From: an uncultured Prevotellaceae bacterium | GTDB lineage: Bacteria > Bacteroidota > Bacteroidia > Bacteroidales > Bacteroidaceae | Reading direction: 5' to 3' | Assembly (NCBI GenBank): GCA_902776195.1 | Contig: CACYPF010000001.1 | Coordinates: 124,001 to 188,000, forward strand | Length of the DNA: 64,000 bases | In this document: piece after piece, positions 63,483 to 64,000 of the stretch | Layout of the letters: each line of letters opens with the position of its first letter | Numbering within the stretch: the stretch's first letter is position 1 | Notes under the pieces: generated by a model | Database searches by the model: none | Seen by the model: only the letters and a program-made list of their open reading frames with translations | What the model was told of the DNA's origin: nothing | Translations under genes and position numbers: made by a program

Positions 63483-64000
63483 ATGAAAAAAGGATTCCTG
63501 TTTTTCTTTATTGTCTTGCTATTGGCAGCCTGTACACAGAAGCCGGAAGGACACAAGGTCGTCATCTGTATCCCCGTCTACGGTCAGAGCCTCGCCTTAG
63601 GGGAAGAGGCAGAGCGCATCACAGACTTCGACTCCCTTGCGGCATACGCCAATGGGCGCATTGTCACAGAGAACCTTGATCATGATTTTGGCTATTTCGA
63701 ACATGACGACCTGAAAAAGTTCGCCAAGAAGATGGTCAACTATCAGCGACGCAGTTTTGAGTTGTCCATCTACACCATGGCACAACGCCTTGCCGACCAG
63801 TTAGGGGAGGACACACTCATCTGTATCTTCCCAGGAGGACAGGGTGCCACCAATATCACTAACCTAAGTAAAGGAACCGCCCCCTACCAGGAATTCATGG
63901 AAGACATAGAGACTGCCTTCCAACAGGCTAAGGAAAAGGGTTGGGATTTCCTGATACCGGCAATATGCTGGATGCAAGGTGAGTCTGATATCGAAGACTA
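63483..64000 (+). CDS. SGNH/SASA-type esterase lipoprotein, 3' end outside window
   Basis: Open to the right edge, at least 172 residues. Lipoprotein signal MKKGFLFFFIVLLLAAC (Cys 17), then block I IPVYGQSLALGE (Ser), GGQGATN and block III ICWMQGESD, typical of sialate O-acetylesterase-like carbohydrate esterases. Starts 7 nt after the UbiA gene, so cotranscribed. Probably deacetylates surface or dietary glycans. Confidence 0.85.
   Translation, partial: MKKGFLFFFIVLLLAACTQKPEGHKVVICIPVYGQSLALGEEAERITDFDSLAAYANGRIVTENLDHDFGYFEHDDLKKFAKKMVNYQRRSFELSIYTMAQRLADQLGEDTLICIFPGGQGATNITNLSKGTAPYQEFMEDIETAFQQAKEKGWDFLIPAICWMQGESDIED

Noticed and set aside
1-64000. tRNA or rRNA genes
   Set aside because: I saw no cloverleaf-type or rRNA-like segment; a covariance-model scan would be needed to exclude them fully.

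Overview
The window comes from a Bacteroidales genome, most likely Prevotella/Segatella-like. Three things support this. Promoters follow the Bacteroidota form (TTTG, about 20 nt, then TAnnTTTG). Genes show little Shine-Dalgarno usage. The protein families fit too: BspA-type leucine-rich repeats with dockerin and type IX sorting domain, a Pre/MobV relaxase, DUF4248 and 'smalltalk' proteins, and XylA/XylB beside Ptb/Buk. I could run no database search, so family names rest on motifs I can read.

Region 1 (1-23,773) is the most interesting part. A 19.75-kb integrated element (about 3,472-23,221) splits a bspA-like surface-protein gene. The N-terminal half with its signal peptide lies at 23,213-23,773 and the C-terminal half with dockerin and sorting tail at 685-3,471. 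The two halves rejoin in frame at a Cys codon inside a shared TACA. Reading from the left, the element carries a TauE remnant, a CzcCBA-type metal efflux operon with its own two-component system, IS remnants and one IS4-family element, and a MobV relaxase. These are followed by a VapE-type primase/helicase, a helix-turn-helix protein, a three-gene operon (SatD/cyclase-like protein, DUF3307 membrane protein, two-TM protein), a tyrosine integrase and a Zn-ribbon protein with four helix-turn-helix units. Several repeat systems look like control sites: a 73-bp sequence duplicated upstream of both the integrase and the HTH-vapE genes, a 10-bp-phased GTMAAC array, TTGATT palindromes before satD, and 9-nt TGTACGGGT clusters.

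Region 2 (23,774-39,000) is mostly housekeeping: malQ and mltG (divergent), glnS with a TPR gene and a DedA gene, manC and fcl for GDP-sugars, ptb-buk, and xylB-xylA on the opposite strand. A candidate small RNA lies between mltG and glnS.

Region 3 (39,097-55,971) is an exopolysaccharide/capsule locus. It has a stand-alone receiver, a glycosylphosphotransferase with a receiver-like N-terminus, a short TolC-type protein, a chain-length/BY-kinase-like protein, a polymerase-like membrane protein, a flippase, six or more glycosyltransferases, an acyltransferase and an SGNH protein.

Region 4 (56,045-60,491) is the enigmatic module often seen beside Bacteroidales capsule loci: amidase, 'smalltalk' peptide, HU-like protein, DUF4248, Toprim and RepA-like ATPase. 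It holds a second array of a 22-nt-period repeat also found at 23,991-24,125, a possible antisense promoter and an unusually regular bulged hairpin. Region 5 (60,659-64,000) has an acyltransferase-SGNH fusion, a UbiA-family phosphoribosyltransferase and a truncated esterase lipoprotein.
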